Assembly (NCBI GenBank): GCA_036971615.1
Contig: JAYKKR010000002.1
Span: 2,480,001 to 2,544,000 of the forward strand
Source: Amyloporia xantha
Lineage: Eukaryota > Basidiomycota > Agaricomycetes > Polyporales > Adustoporiaceae
Direction of reading: 5' to 3'
Length of the DNA: 64,000 nucleotides
Part shown: piece by piece, positions 36,401-48,442 of the stretch
Position numbering within the stretch: position 1 is the first letter of the stretch
How the letters are laid out: each line of letters opens with the position of its first letter
The notes under the pieces: model-generated
Told to the model about the DNA's origin: nothing
Database searches by the model: none
The model's input: only the letters and a program-made list of their open reading frames with translations
Translations under genes and position numbers: made by a program

Positions 36401-37730
36401 GGCTTCAAACAGGTCAAAGGCATTGATTATGATGAAATATTCTCCCCGTCGCTCGTTTTGAATCTATAAGATTCTTACTCGCCCATGCTGCTCTTAATGA
36501 TTGGGAGGTAGAGGCTATGGATGTAAAGACAGCATTCTTATATGGCGAATTAGATGAGGAGATATATATGGAGCAACCAGAAGGCTTTAAAGTCCCTGGT
36601 CAGGAACACAAAGTTTGTCGTCTTTTGAAGGCTATTTATGGTCTTAAACAGGCTGGCAGACAGTGGAATAAAAAACTCCACAATGCGTTGTTGGAATTAG
36701 GGTTCACACGTACATATTCTGATGCGGGTATTTATGTGTATCGTCATCATGGGGGGATTTAATACTTGTCGTATATGTTGACGATCTATTGCCAATTGGG
36801 TCTGATCGGCGTCAGATTGCATGGCTTAAAGGTTGTCTTCAGAAGCGATTTAATGTTCGTGATCTTGGGCCTGTAGAATCTTTTCTAGGCATGCGGATTA
36901 CTCGAGATAGATCATCCAGAAACATTTGGCTTGATCAGTCTAAATATATTGAAGAGACACTCGAGCGATTCCAAATGCTAGATGCAGCACCCACACGAAC
37001 TCCCCTTCCATTTGGCATACACCTTGTCAAAGCAGATCCTTCATATGAAGTTGATGCCGCCCTTCGTTCAAAGTACCAGCAGCTCATTGGTTCACTTTTG
37101 TGGATCGCCTTAGGCACTCGTCCAGATATAGCCTATGCAGTTAATCGCCTTTCCCAATATTCTGCTAAGCCTACAATGCAACATTATAAAGCCGCACAAT
37201 ATATTCTTCGCTATTTGAACGGTTCACGTTCACTTCGGCTTTGCTACAAAGGCAGCGGATTATCTGGACTTATAGGTTATTCTGACTCTGATTGGGCTGA
37301 GAACAAGGACGATAGGCATTCAACTAGTGGCTTTGTCTTCTTTATGGCAGATGCTGCTATTTCATGGGTCTCGCGGCGACAAAAGACTGTCGCTCTGTCT
37401 TCAACAGAAGCAGAGTACATGGCGTTGTCCGACTCTTGTCGACAATTAGCCTGGCTTCGGACTCTTCAGTCTGAGATTGGTTTTAAGCCGCAAAATGCCA
37501 CACCTTTATGCATTGATAATAATGGTAGCATTTTTCTTGCGGTTAATCCAGCTCATGACAGAAGAACCAAGCACATTGATATTCGGTACCACTTTTGCAG
37601 AGAGTTCATTGAAAACGGTCATGTCGATCTTTTCTTTGTACCTACTGCTGAGCAAAGGGCCGATATCCTCACTAAGAATTTATCTTTCTCTATTCATGAG
37701 AAATTTGTACATAGTCTTGGACTAGAGTAG
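33486..37730 (+). pseudogene. Copia polyprotein Gag-PR-IN-RT-RH with three frameshifts
   Basis: Domain order is typical of copia. Gag starts MDPSKIPTSTIPIFDGTNYI and ends with a zinc knuckle CNICGKTNHSTENH. The protease has WMVDSGCTSH. Integrase has the H-H-C-C arm (HQRFGH...CAGCALGK), HSDLVEMP, SDRGGEF and the QNGRAER box. RT has the fingers (WEAAMQEEIDSQMENGTW, KARLVAKGFKQVKGIDYDEI), MDVKTAFLYGELDEEIYMEQ, and the YVDD box just after the third shift. RNase H has GYSDSDWA, TEAEYMAL, DNNG and HIDIRYHF. One-base shifts lie near 35247 (G-run), 36456 (C-run) and 36757 (G-run), all in homopolymers. With identical LTRs such damage is surprising, so base-calling error is plausible. Confidence 0.93.
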
Positions 37731-37747
37731 TTAGCGACTATCTAGTT

Positions 37748-37756
37748 GAGTGGGAG
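37748..37756 (+). other. Copia polypurine tract
   Basis: GAGTGGGAG lies immediately before the 3' LTR, in the expected place for plus-strand priming. Confidence 0.7.
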
Positions 37757-38060
37757 TGTTGAACGATCAGTTTCCAACTATAGTAGTCGCACTTCCATAC
37801 TTGGCAGTCAGTACTTACTCATTTCTATGATGTTCTATGACATTCCATAGTATGTTCTTGTCTTACTTCATAGGCTCCACTTTCTTACTAAGAAATCTCC
37901 ACTATGATTTCATTATGACTTCATATCTTACTAAGATATTCTATAGGTTTCTAGATACGATTACTAAGGAGCCTTTCATGCATGTATATAAGCCGGGCCT
38001 TACAGCCCACTAGAATACAAGACGGATTAGCCTCCTCTCCTCTATAGTCTGCGCTCAACA
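37757..38060 (+). repeat. Copia 3' LTR
   Basis: 304 bases, identical by eye to the 5' LTR, so insertion was recent. Confidence 0.96.
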
Positions 38061-38793
38061 CATGGAGGTGCGCGTGGACACCTTGATGGACAACGTGCGC
38101 GATGAGAGCGAGAGGACGCGGCAGGCGATGGCGGGCATTGAGGCAGGTGAGGCGAGATTACAGGGACTCATCGCGCAGTTTGAGTCAGTGCGCCGTGACG
38201 TCGCTCGCCACAACGACGCGGAGGCCGAGACGCTATTGGACAAGGCGCATCTGTCGGTGGAGCTCGTGCAGAAGGCGGAACAGGACGCGCAACGACGGCG
38301 CAAGGCGAGGGCGATCATGGACAGCGCTCACGAGGGAGCCACTCCCATTTCGTGGTCTACCTCAGAGCGTGGCTCTGTAGGAGATCAATCGGACTTCACG
38401 AATGAAGCTCTGTCGACGCCCGCCGGTGGCTCCACACCTTCAATCAGGCGTTTCTCCTTGGAGATCGACGACGACGAGATGGCGAGCGTGGCCGCGGAGG
38501 AGCGAGAGCCTGATGCCGCAACATCACCCGTCGCTGTCGAGGACGCCGAGATGCCTCCCCTTCGCCTTAGATAATTCTTTTTGTAACTTCGCTGTACTTT
38601 CAAACGAATGCATTGTGTACACTCTCCAGCGACCAGTAAGATTGAGAGTGCGATGACGGCAACACCCTCGGCATCACAGTGAGCCACGGGGGCTTGCACA
38701 GGGAGCGGCACGCCATCGCCATCCTTCGCAGCGCTGAGTTCAATCATCGCCATTGAATTTAAATGCGAGGTAGTGTACATGAGAAATAGTATT

Positions 38794-41700
38794 CTAACGG
38801 CGACCACGCGCTTTAGTGGGTCGGGGCTGAGCTCCCCTACCTGTCTTGCGCGATGACCTACGAATGGCGGGGGCAGGCTCGCCCTGCTCTTCCTCGCCAT
38901 CGCTATAAGTCTCCGCCAGAGCCCGCTTTGAGCGACCCGCCTTTTCGCTTTTCACGAGGTTGGGGTGGTTTCTCTGCTTCCTCCTCCTCTTCCTCCTCTT
39001 CGCTCACGCGGTGACTTCGCTTTTTCAACTTTTCCTCCTTAGCTTTTGTCTTCTGACGAGTGTGGGTGGCGACCTTCATGTCGTTGAGAGCACCCGTGAT
39101 CGAGGACCCGCCTGCCGTTGGCAGTGCCTGAATATTGATCTCCTTTGCCTGCCGAGCTGTTTGGCGTGTCTTGCGCTTTGGCACAGGAAGTGAGGGAGAA
39201 GGACCACGATTGGCCTCGCCGTCGCTCTCGTCTTCACTGTCATGATTTTCACGGTCGGAGAAATGAACCTGTAGGCCCCTCATATCTCGAACGGGTGAGA
39301 GCTGATTCATCGCAATAGGTGGAGAGGAGGAGAAATCCATACTCCCGCGGCGGACAGTTGCGTCATTGAGCGCGATGGGGGAGGATGGTGGTGCGCGCCC
39401 TGGCGCCATTGGCGAGGAAGGCGGTGCGCCGTCAATTGATGGCGGTCTCTCTTCTAGTTGTGGACGCGGTCTCATACCCAAGGCGCGCTTAGGTATGGAT
39501 GGAAAGACCGATCTTCCCGTGGTCATTAGCGGCCTTGCTGGAGGCGGTTTTCCTGTGACTGGAAACGGAAGCGAATGTTTTTGCGTGCCTCGCAGAGGTT
39601 CCGGCAACGGCGAGCTGGATTGCTGAGCTACTTGGCCATTATGCGCGTCTCGCGATCGCCTTATCTTAGGGGATGTGAGGATTGGCGCGGCTTCCCTCGC
39701 CAATGCCGCTGGCGGGTCCGGCGTACGACGCTCCTGTTCCGCCCGCAGGGTTTGCAAATATAAGCGAGGCTTCGGGCGGAGTGGGGAGGTGGACCCTTGT
39801 TGAGATTCCCAGTGGGCATCATGGGAGGGCGAGGTGATGGCTTCCCTGTCTGGGAACGTGGGGCGGTGGTGGACCATATTTCAACGCCGGTGGTGGGGCC
39901 TCCAAAGGTGTTGGCTGCGCCGCGGCCGCAGTGCTACTGCGGGTGACAGAGCTACCTTCCATGGATGGCGCGTCGCCTTGCACAGATTGTGCCTGCTTCA
40001 CCAGCGCGCACAACGATGATACATGCGGGTCGAGCCTCTGGGCAATCACGGCGAAGGGTATGGCGCTCTCGCTGACATGGCGTGGAATGTCCGAAGGCGG
40101 GGCGTCGGGATCCTGGAAGGCGAACTGTGCCGCCGTCAGATCGCGGCTTATCATGGCGATCACGAGGAGCACTTGTTCAATCATGCCGACGTCCCCTGTC
40201 AGCCTGCCGGACTTGTTCAAATAAGGCTTCGAGTCGAGCCACTTCAGCACTGGATCGAGCCCATGGGCGTGGCGATGAACCATATAGGACAAGTGTCGAT
40301 GCGGGTTGTGCCAGGTCGCCCAGTCGGCGCCTTCCGGTGCCCGCTTGTCGTCTTCAGCCCACTCTATCACTCGCAAGGTAAGCCTTAGTTTACGGAGAAA
40401 AATGAAGTTACTACCATCATGCGAGGCAGCGCATCCACGATCACGCGAAATTCTGGCGATGGCGATGCCGCCTCCAGCCATTGCTGACGCCGTCTACGTG
40501 AAAGCAGCGCCCAATTGGGGGCGGCGCCTTTTGCATCTTCGCTGTCATCATCTTCGTCGGAAGTTGACCCGACGTCGATGTCCAGATTGAAAGTCTCGTG
40601 CTCGGTGTCGTCGTCCACGGCGCTATCGTCATCGGTGCTGAGACGTTGCACGCCTTGCCCTTGCCGCTTTTCACCGCCTTCTTTTTCTTCTTTTTGGGGC
40701 CCGCCTTGCCTTTAGCGCCTTTGGGTGCTCTCGCCGCCTCATACACAGCAGGGATTAGCTCCGAATCCTCGTCCCCCTGCTCTTCAGGTATGCCTTGAAG
40801 CGGAACGCGCACTGCCCCTTGTTTGCCTCTTGCGCCGCTCTCCAATGATGCAGGACCGCGATGATGTCCTTCCTGACCATATGCGACGGATCGTCGAATT
40901 GGAAGCCGTCTGGCACCATTCCTGCTTCTATAAATTCAGCCCCACGCACTTTGAGTGCGCGCCAAGGGCACTTCTCTTTGGCGCTTCCTGCAGCCCGTTC
41001 TATGGCGCCATCAGCGTCTTTGTGAGCGCCGTGTGGATCAAGACTTACGGTAGTGAGTAGACAGAAAGTCTCTGATCATGGATTTCATCACAGGCAGGGA
41101 TGGCGCATCCTCGCCATCCATTGGCGGTATCAACGGGAGACCGCCATCGTCGACCAGCAGCTCTCGCCGTGTGCCGCGAGACGTTCCCTCTCCGTTGTCA
41201 ATGCTCGCCTCGCGATTGCTATCAAATGCCTCTGTGCTGTACTTGGCCCATTTGACCATCGTATCTGCGTGCCAATCGTCCACCTTGGAAAAGGCTTTTC
41301 CATTCTCCATCTCATCGTTGAAGTCGTGTCTGTGAAAAGCGGTCAGAGCGGTGAGAGGCGATACAAATTGCCTGCTCACTCCTGAATGACGACTCTCCCA
41401 TCAGGAGATTTGTAGCTACTCAACGTAAAGATCCTGACACCATGGCGTCGGTATGCCTCTCGAGCGTATTTCCTCAGAAACGGAATGAGCTCCTTGTCCG
41501 CTTTCCTGCGTCGCCATCAGCTGCCGTTAACTTAGCACAAAGGTCGCGCTCCCACTCACGCCGAAGATCCAGCCTTGACCTCTTTGGCGTCATTGTTGAA
41601 CGCATCCGCCTTCATCTGGTAGTCCGCCTTTGCGTCCTCATCCAGTTTGCCCCAATACTCGCTCACTACCTTGGTGTATGCGCCTATCTCCTGGTGGGCC

Positions 41701-42070
41701 AGACCTCGTCCTCCCGTCCTTTCGTTGGCCACCCTTAGCAGCTCTGTTTTGTGCTCCTCTTGATACATATCCCTCGCTGACCGTTTTTCGTTCCAGGGAT
41801 GGGCACCTGGGGTTCTACGATTCGGTAGTGGTTGCTGAAATAGGTCCCCAGGGACTATAGAAATGTGTGAATGACGAAGATGACAATGCCATGAACTGTT
41901 GGTTTGACCTTTTTCAGGCCATTTTTATCTGTCAGCTCTGCAAATTGTTCCATGAGGATATTGACAGCCTCATCGACAATGGGTGCCCTCGCAGTGCCTT
42001 TGGTGTTGCGCCATCGCTCTATTTGCTCTGGGATCTTGTCTAGATATGCCTGCAGGATAGCTATTCCCAT
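38794..42070 (-). CDS. HMG-box-like large disordered protein (copy A)
   Basis: Start MGIAILQAYLDKIPEQIERW at 42070. A segment near 41560-41790 (NEKRSARDMYQEEHK ... YTKVVSEYWGKLDEDAKADY) has the basic-helical pattern of an HMG box; this assignment is tentative. Next come HGVRIFTLSSYKSPDGR and HDFNDEMENGKAF exons, a helical block (MVRKDIIAVLHHWRAAQE), a lysine-rich run (PKKKKKKAVKS), and a globular part (MIEQVLLVIAMISRDLTA). A long proline/serine-rich tail ends in arginine-rich RGAQPRPTKARGRR in the B copy. In A the tail reads differently after about 39800 and near the end because of small indels. A frame change near 40800 occurs in both copies, so it is either an unrecognised intron or an old lesion. 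Head-to-head with TET; probably a chromatin-binding protein (inference). Confidence 0.5.
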
Positions 42071-42480
42071 GGCGAGGACAACAAGCAGACCGAGATGCTC
42101 TCAGGATGACAGACACTTGGGCACTCCCAACTGAACATTTGCCCAGACGTGTCTGACCTCCGGTGATACTTTCGTCCTGTTCTAACCCCGCTGATCTCTC
42201 TTACACTGCAAGCGTCCATGTCGGGGCAGACCCGACCGGCATCCTCCGGCGGAGCGCGGCATCTCACAGGCCGAGGCCCCGGCGTAATGGCGCCGTGGTC
42301 GAGAATCGCGGTCCACATGCCAATGACGCGCCTCGATCACCGGATCACGCCTTGCCGATCGGCTGGGCCTGATCTTGCCGGCGCTTGCTCAACGATGTGA
42401 TCGACCAAACAAGTGTGCAAAGCTAATGGACATGCTGTTGCAGCATGGTCAGTAGATGGCAGATTGAGCAATAATGCGAG
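42071..42480. promoter_or_regulatory. Divergent promoter, HMG-like / TET genes
   Basis: About 410 bases between outward-facing ATGs, with no further gene supported. Function inferred from position. Confidence 0.4.
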
Positions 42481-43778
42481 ATGGGGCGTGTATCTCCATC
42501 CATCTCGTCTGTAAGCCATGATAGCGGGCAGCGGCTTGGAGCTCAGCGACACATTGGCAGCTTGCATGCGCGATATGTTTCAGTTTTGGCTACACAAGCT
42601 TCGGAATGCAGCCGGACAACCGAGAAACCCACAGCCTCCCACACATATCCGCGCCGATATCGTCGTCGAATGCAGCCAGATCGCGCACCAGCTCGCAAAG
42701 GCATATATCAAACCTGGTGTGTACTCTTGGATGCTGTGGGCATCTACTCATGCTGCGCTGACCGGAAAGTAGTGCGCTTATCCTGGGACATTGACCGGTA
42801 TTCTGATGCTATAGGCGTGGGCAACACCGGACAGAACGTGAATCTGGAGGCGCAGCTCAAGACTAAATGGCCGCCTCTCCTCCCAGACACCACCGTGGTT
42901 CTAGATGAACCCTGCGTGCTCCTCGACCAGCACTCGCGCATCCTAGCATGGGTGCTTCCGGGCGTCCTTCATGTGAATCGCCAGGTGGGCTCATTCATCT
43001 TCCGCCATGCACCGTGCTCACTACGCTGTGTCGGCAGAGGGAGATACAATTGGCGACGGCCCACCTATCAACACAACTGATGCGTAAAGCCCCGGGGGTC
43101 AGTTGGCGAAACCATGAAGCATATTTCCGCGATCGATCAACCTGCACCACACCTCCGGGGACTGTCAATCTGTCTCCAGGATGGCACGCGCTGGGTCACA
43201 CGGTACGCTGACGATCCCTTAACTCTGATGACTGGCGAATGACGGCGCATACATCCAGGGCCCATTGGACCCAATGCTGCCTTCGGCGAGCTTACGCGAT
43301 AAAGATGGCCAGAGTGGATGGCGATGGTTGACCGCCATCCGTGAATCAGCCGCCATCCTATCCGGCATGATGTCCATCATGCATCCCGACCTGTATGCTG
43401 CGGGACATACATGCATGGAGTCGCTTCTTGGCGAAGTGGAGTATCCCGCAATAGTAAGCGCTTGGTCTTCGATCTTCAATGGCGTTCAGGTCATCAGCAA
43501 TCGCGAGACGCCGCTACACCGCGACAAAAACTCGCGCAAGCAGTGGTTCGACCTTCTCACCACGGTAGGGAGCTACGAGCGCATTGGAAATGCAGCTGGA
43601 TGGTCCAAATATCGCTATAGACTACAAGGCGGGTAGCGTAGTTGCGCTTTGCGGAAAGCTTCTGCGCCATGGCGTTCAGAGATGCGATGGAGAGCGCATA
43701 TGCTACGCTTATTTTATGAGGGACTCAGTGCATGCCGCGATGAATGTCAAGGCACCGCACTGGATGGAGTGGACTTAA
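42481..43778 (+). pseudogene. TET/JBP-type 2-oxoglutarate dioxygenase (copy A), frameshifted
   Basis: TET/JBP enzymes oxidise 5-methylcytosine or thymine in DNA using Fe(II) and 2-oxoglutarate. Fungal members often travel with KDZ transposons. Recognisable blocks are VVRLSWDIDRYSDAIG, then LDQHSRILAWVLPGVLHVNR, an intron, PGTVNLSPGWHALGHT, a second intron (43202-43257), and the catalytic core. The core has the iron ligands H and D in ETPLHRDKNS and the distal His and Arg in LLRHGVQRCDGERICYAYF. One extra base near 43577 (ACGAGCG versus ACGGCG in B) breaks the frame between HxD and the distal His. Two N-termini are possible: ATG 42481 in the same frame, or ATG 42518 spliced in. Confidence 0.75.
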
Positions 43779-43851
43779 GGTTGCATACACAGATCTGTAT
43801 TTGTGTCAAGTCTATGTTTGTGTATCTAGTAGGGTCGTGAATGGCGAACCA

Positions 43852-46800
43852 TCACACACATGTATTAAAGCGAGAAGCGGCATGCTCCGCCATGCGCGTC
43901 CACAGCGAGACCTGACGGCGCGCATAGCATACATGACCTGGAGGCCCATAGAGGCGGGAGCGCCATAGGTTCGCCTTGTTATGGAAGCTCGCCTGCGTCC
44001 ACGCCATCTCTGCCGTGACCATGACAAACTCCTCCGCCCACCTATCCTTACGTGATTTTGCACGGAACCAGTTGACGCGATGCACTGGCGCGCTGCAGTC
44101 AGCATTGCGGGCATTGGACGGACCACAAGCGCACTCACACTCCGTCAACCAGTTGGACTGCGTTGAATCGCCCTCGATGTCTACGGTCCATATCCAGGAC
44201 AACTTGTCCTGCCGTGTTCCTCGGATGGAGTTGTCCAGCAGCGCGGTGATCGCCTTGAGGTCATCATGTTGAATGGCACGGAAGCGCGCTTTGATGGCGT
44301 CAGTCGGATTCAGAGCGAGGATGGCGTGGCGGCTTTGACTGTAAATGCGCACGTTCTCTAGCACCGCCCTCTGCGTGGAGATGACCTCGTCCCAGGACCG
44401 GAGCTTTTGGCGCTGGCTCTTTGCATGACGAACCGCCGTACGAAACAGCACTGACTTGTAACCAATGGCGAGGCGAATCTGATGAAGGGCGTCATTGGCC
44501 TGCCCAATGCGCAAACTCAACTCCTCCGAAGCGATGTCCTCTAAACCGCTGGCCACGACAACATCGTAGCCAAGCTGCGATGGAAGCGAAATGATGGCGC
44601 TCTCAGGCTGGATTCCAGAATCGATCTCACCGGTGTAAATCTCATCAAGAGGATTGACATCTTCCTCCAGTGCATCCCATTCAGACCCGTCATAAGCCTC
44701 TGAGGCGCCATCCCCATCGGGCTCGGCCACAAGTGGAATGTACGAAGCGGCTTTGGACTCGAATGTCACTATACGCTTCTGAAGGCGCTGACGGCGCTCC
44801 TCCAGCGCAAGGCGGTCCGCCACCAGCGGATGCCGGCCCATCTTCCGTTTCAGTTGGCTAATGACCAACCTAAGACCTGTTGTGAGCTTGGCACCCGATG
44901 TTCAATGACGCTACCTACTGCAATTCCTGAATCTTCATGCCCGTGGCTATCCATGCAGCTACGCCCTGATGGCGATGTTGCGATGTTTCCGTTTGCGTTA
45001 GTTGAAGTTGGATCTGCATCCGGGTGGGTGCTGCGCCACATCATTAATCATGGCCGTACCCTCTAGTGTGCACTCTCACCCTTTCTCATCTGCACGTCAA
45101 AGACATCCATCGCGCTGATTTTAGCGTCACGCATGGCGAGCGCCTCGCCCTCAGCGGCTCGCCACTCTCCTAGCTGCTCCTCCGTGCTCGATCTCTCAAT
45201 GAACTCCAACACATCCCCGCTCTCCGTGGCGCCGGCTTTGGCCTTTCGCCATTTCCTAACAAGGGTGTTCGCTGTTGAAGCCACAGTCAATCAACCTCTC
45301 CACCAATGTCAAGGTTGGCCCACCCATCCCGGTCAACTTCTTCCAATTGGAATCATTCATGTGATCGTCAATGACTTCCTTTCTATGTGCTGTGGTCATG
45401 CCGCGTGTGCTACCCGAAATGAGATTCAACGGCGCCCAAAGGGTTTCAATCACTTCGCCATCAATCTGACCAGCACCGGGAATGAAGTTGGGTGAGTAGC
45501 GAGGAAAGCATGTGTCTTGATGGCCGTGGACATGAAACAGGCCTATTCCGCGCCGTATCTCCACGTTCGGCGGCATGTGCAAATACTCACTCTCCCCAAA
45601 CCGCTTCATGAGATTGATGCCGTATTGACACATGATGTCGTACATCACCAGCAGCACCTGGATACCCGCCATGGTGGCGAGCACCTCGCTCAGCGCGTAA
45701 TCCATGTTCATCTGTCTGATGGCGGGTGTAAGTGAACAAAGGAAATAGCAAACCACTTACCTCTCGCCTTTCTGGAAATCAACCACCGCATGCGGCATGA
45801 AAAACCCATGGCGCGCACAGGCCGCGGCGCCAATCCCCGTGGCTTCAAGGTTATGGCGATCTGCATTCGCCTGGTTGACGGCGCGATGATCGTGACAGAA
45901 GGATTTCTACATAGGCTATGAGCGTCCAACGGTTCATCCACTAGGAGTCGATCACGGACCTCTTTATGCTCGATGGCGACAGCGAGATGCTTCTTGTAGG
46001 TGTCATCGCCCACCATGAAAGCGTCGCCATCGCTGAGAATGACGTCGTCCTCTGGGCGACGCATCTTGAGATGCTCCGCGCTAAAGTTGCCGTCCATTAC
46101 GATGCTCCTCATGTACTTCCATCTGCTATCGCGTTACACATGCCGCCCAAAAACGTCTTACATGGCTCACTGTACGGGGTCATCACGCCATCCGGAAGCG
46201 AGATTCACGCCAGGCTTGGGACATGCCGGGCACCCCAAAGCGAGGCCACCAGCTGGTATCGCGTTGGAGGCGCCATGACCATATCCATGCCATTTGCGGT
46301 ATTTGAGGTTTCGCCATTGGCGGGACACCCGCAGAAGCTCTCTGTAACGGTTCTAGCCCCTTCTCAACGGCGAAAACAGCTTCATATGCACATAGCGGCT
46401 TACCTGCACTGAATGCGGGAACGCGGAGTTTGTGACACGTCGAAGCTTGCTGTAGTAATTCATCCCCGAGGTTTTGCACTCCTTGTTGGTAAGCAAAAAT
46501 CATCCAACACCCGAAATGTGAACGCAGTGCGTGGCCGCTTGGTGCTCCCAGGATAGAGGCCCATGTCCAATAGTTGCAGGTCTCGAGTGAGCCTGTTATC
46601 GCACTGACACCACACAACGTCCAGGCTATGCATCCCCGTAACATCTACAATGGTCAAAGTGTCAAATGCGTAGTGACTTCGCGGCGCCGTCGAGTCCGCT
46701 TTGATTGGCTCTTCATCCTCTTCATTGTCCCCGGCGTCACTCACGTCGTCGTCTTCACCATCGCTATCAGCATCCCCATCCAGCGGCGTGATCGGGGACT

Positions 46801-47413
46801 CCGCATCCACACATGGTTCGCCATCATGCCCGAGATGCATCCGCACCCCAACCTCCCGAAGCCACGCCGGTTCGAAGAACCCATCCGCCCACTTCTCCAC
46901 CCGATGCAGCGGCATGCGGCGATGCGTCAACTGCAGGCAGTCCTCGCAATACACGGGGCGCCCAAAGCATTCCAAGCAGCGCCAATCGCCATGCGCATCA
47001 GCGCATTTGCTGCATCGTCTCTCACCTGGTGGAGCTTCTAGCTCGATGATGTGGCTTAGATACACATCGCGAAGTGGAAGCCATTCGCGCATAAAGTCGT
47101 TCTGCAACTGCCCCGCCTTCGGCGTTGACATTGAGCGACCCAAATAAGGCGACGGTACTCACCTTGTGCAGACTCTTCATCGGCATCACATCGTCAAACA
47201 CCACATGCTCCTGCACGGGTTCGGAATATGCGTCATGAGACGCGGCTTTAGAGGGGATTTTGACAGCGATCTTGATGCGCTTGTCGGCACATGCGCACGC
47301 GGTAGCGGTGCTTCCTTGGGAACGTATGTGACGGCGCCTCTTGCAGTTCGCCGTTCTTCGCGACGCACGAACACCGCATCGCCACTGACATGTTGCTTCT
47401 TCGTGCGGGCCAT
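43852..47413 (-). pseudogene. KDZ transposase with CxC2 cluster (copy A), frameshifted
   Basis: This is the copy-A version of the transposase described in full at 53131-56694. It begins MARTKKQHVSGDAVF at 47413 and ends at 43852. The DGNF, YDIMCQY and GEVIETLWAPLN regions are intact here (45256-46112), including the frame through AFMVGDDTYKKH that is shifted in B. It is broken by a one-base loss in a T-run near 46498 (five T here, six in B), which takes the CxC2 exon out of frame after VLDDF. The C-terminal exon (43852-44868, 338 residues) is identical to B. The stop is 73 bases from the end of the convergent TET gene. Confidence 0.88.
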
Positions 47414-47688
47414 GGCCGTATCACTGCGGACAGATGACAATTGGCTTATTGTGATCCATGACAGCTTCCTTTTCATACTGAATGGCAATCTCTCACGCCC
47501 CTGCCTCCTGATCCCTTATCAACAACGGATCATATCCACGTGATCACCTTCAGATACTTGGCCGATGCTTATCTCCGACGGATCTTCGCCATGACCTTCC
47601 CTCGAGGCGATCACCCGATCCACCATCGACTCCTCAAATTCGCCTTGCATTTCGCCTTGGCCTACCAACCCATTCACCCCACGGCGCA
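47414..47688. promoter_or_regulatory. Divergent promoter, KDZ / small coiled protein
   Basis: 275 bases between outward-facing ATGs. It presumably controls transposase expression. No motif assigned. Confidence 0.4.
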
Positions 47689-48442
47689 ATGGCTCTCGCC
47701 TTGAAGAATCGCGAACAGTCCCTCTCCAGCCTCATCGCTATCAACCGCCGACTGATCTCATACTATGCCTGGCGCTGCGAGCAGGCGCTAGCGACCATCA
47801 TGTCTGTCGCCGCCGGTAGAGACAAGGTGGCTGGCTTCGACATCACCTTGGCGCGGTGGGAGATTGGCCTCCGCATGGAAATGGTAAGCTTCGCCTTCCC
47901 CAACGTGTCTGCTCTGACGCTCAGCAGGAAGCCCTTCGCGACTGCCTTGGCCGCCTCGCCCTCGTCGGCGTCACCGACGTCGAGCTCCCCGACGTCGTCC
48001 GCAAGATCAGCGACGCCACCGTCTTTGGGGCCGTCCCACGGATCCACGTCCTCGAGATACAGCCGTTCACGCCGCTCGCCTCGCCGCCATCCTTGCAGCT
48101 ACAGAAGCTGCACACGGAAACCGAGCCCGCGTGGTGGACTTGGCCAGACGACCCTCCCAGTCACCTTCCAGCATGGTGGAAGTATCCACTGCATGACAGA
48201 GTAAGTCGCCACCCCGCTCCCACCTTTTCAACACATTCATTCACATAAATTGCATCGATTGCCGCATAGCGTCGCGAGACACCTATCAAGTCAACTACCG
48301 CGATATGAGAGCGGTCAGCCATCGATTGGATGACGTCGAACGCCTGGTCACCCGCTTCGCCGAGAGCCGCCATCGCGATGCCGGCGACCTCACAAGGATG
48401 TTGGACGCCTTCAAAGAGGTGCTGTTGCCAGATGAGGAGTGA
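47689..48442 (+). CDS. Small protein of the KDZ-TET element (copy A), function unknown
   Basis: Three exons are readable. Exon 1 starts MALALKNREQSLSSLIAINR and ends WEIGLRMEM before GTAAGC. Exon 2 reads QEALRDCLGRLALVGVTDV, ELPDVVRKISDATVFGAVPR and ends WWKYPLHDR before GTAAGT. Exon 3, after GCATAG, reads DTYQVNYRDMRAVSHRLDDV and ends in a helical stretch with stop TGA at 48440-48442. The product is about 190 residues, helical at both ends. No family recognised. It is head-to-head with the KDZ transposase, so a role alongside transposition is possible. Copy A is the intact version; B has a one-base insertion and a two-base loss. Confidence 0.6.

Larger units (their letters stand above)
32278..38060 (+). 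mobile_element. Copia-type LTR retrotransposon, very young
   Basis: Two LTRs of 304 bases look identical by eye and have TGTTG...CAACA ends. The 5-base duplication CATGG is at 32273-32277 and 38061-38065. Copy B shows the uninterrupted empty site (near 62480). The internal part has a primer site, a leader ORF, gag-protease-integrase-RT-RNase H, and a purine tract before the 3' LTR. Confidence 0.97.
30011..38574 (+). pseudogene. Zn2Cys6-like coiled-coil protein (copy A), split by copia
   Basis: Exon 1 (30011-30139) starts MSASSINSDIIIAAVRLEEA. The next exons encode a small globular part (KYVWHGDYIAEDLGGNLWW) and a long basic/acidic disordered region. At 31127 comes a cysteine cluster CGNCAKAKAEC...CMRCLKRKIGC with spacing C-x2-C-x6-C-x9-C-x2-C-x6-C, the spacing of fungal Zn2Cys6 DNA-binding domains. 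An acidic spacer and a long coiled coil follow (31900-32275, resuming 38061-38300), then an acidic tail ending PPLRLR. A copia element splits the coiled coil with duplication CATGG. A one-base loss near 30975 (GGGAAGG versus GGGAAAGG in B) also shifts the frame. DNA binding is likely from the cluster; the target is unknown. Confidence 0.7.
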
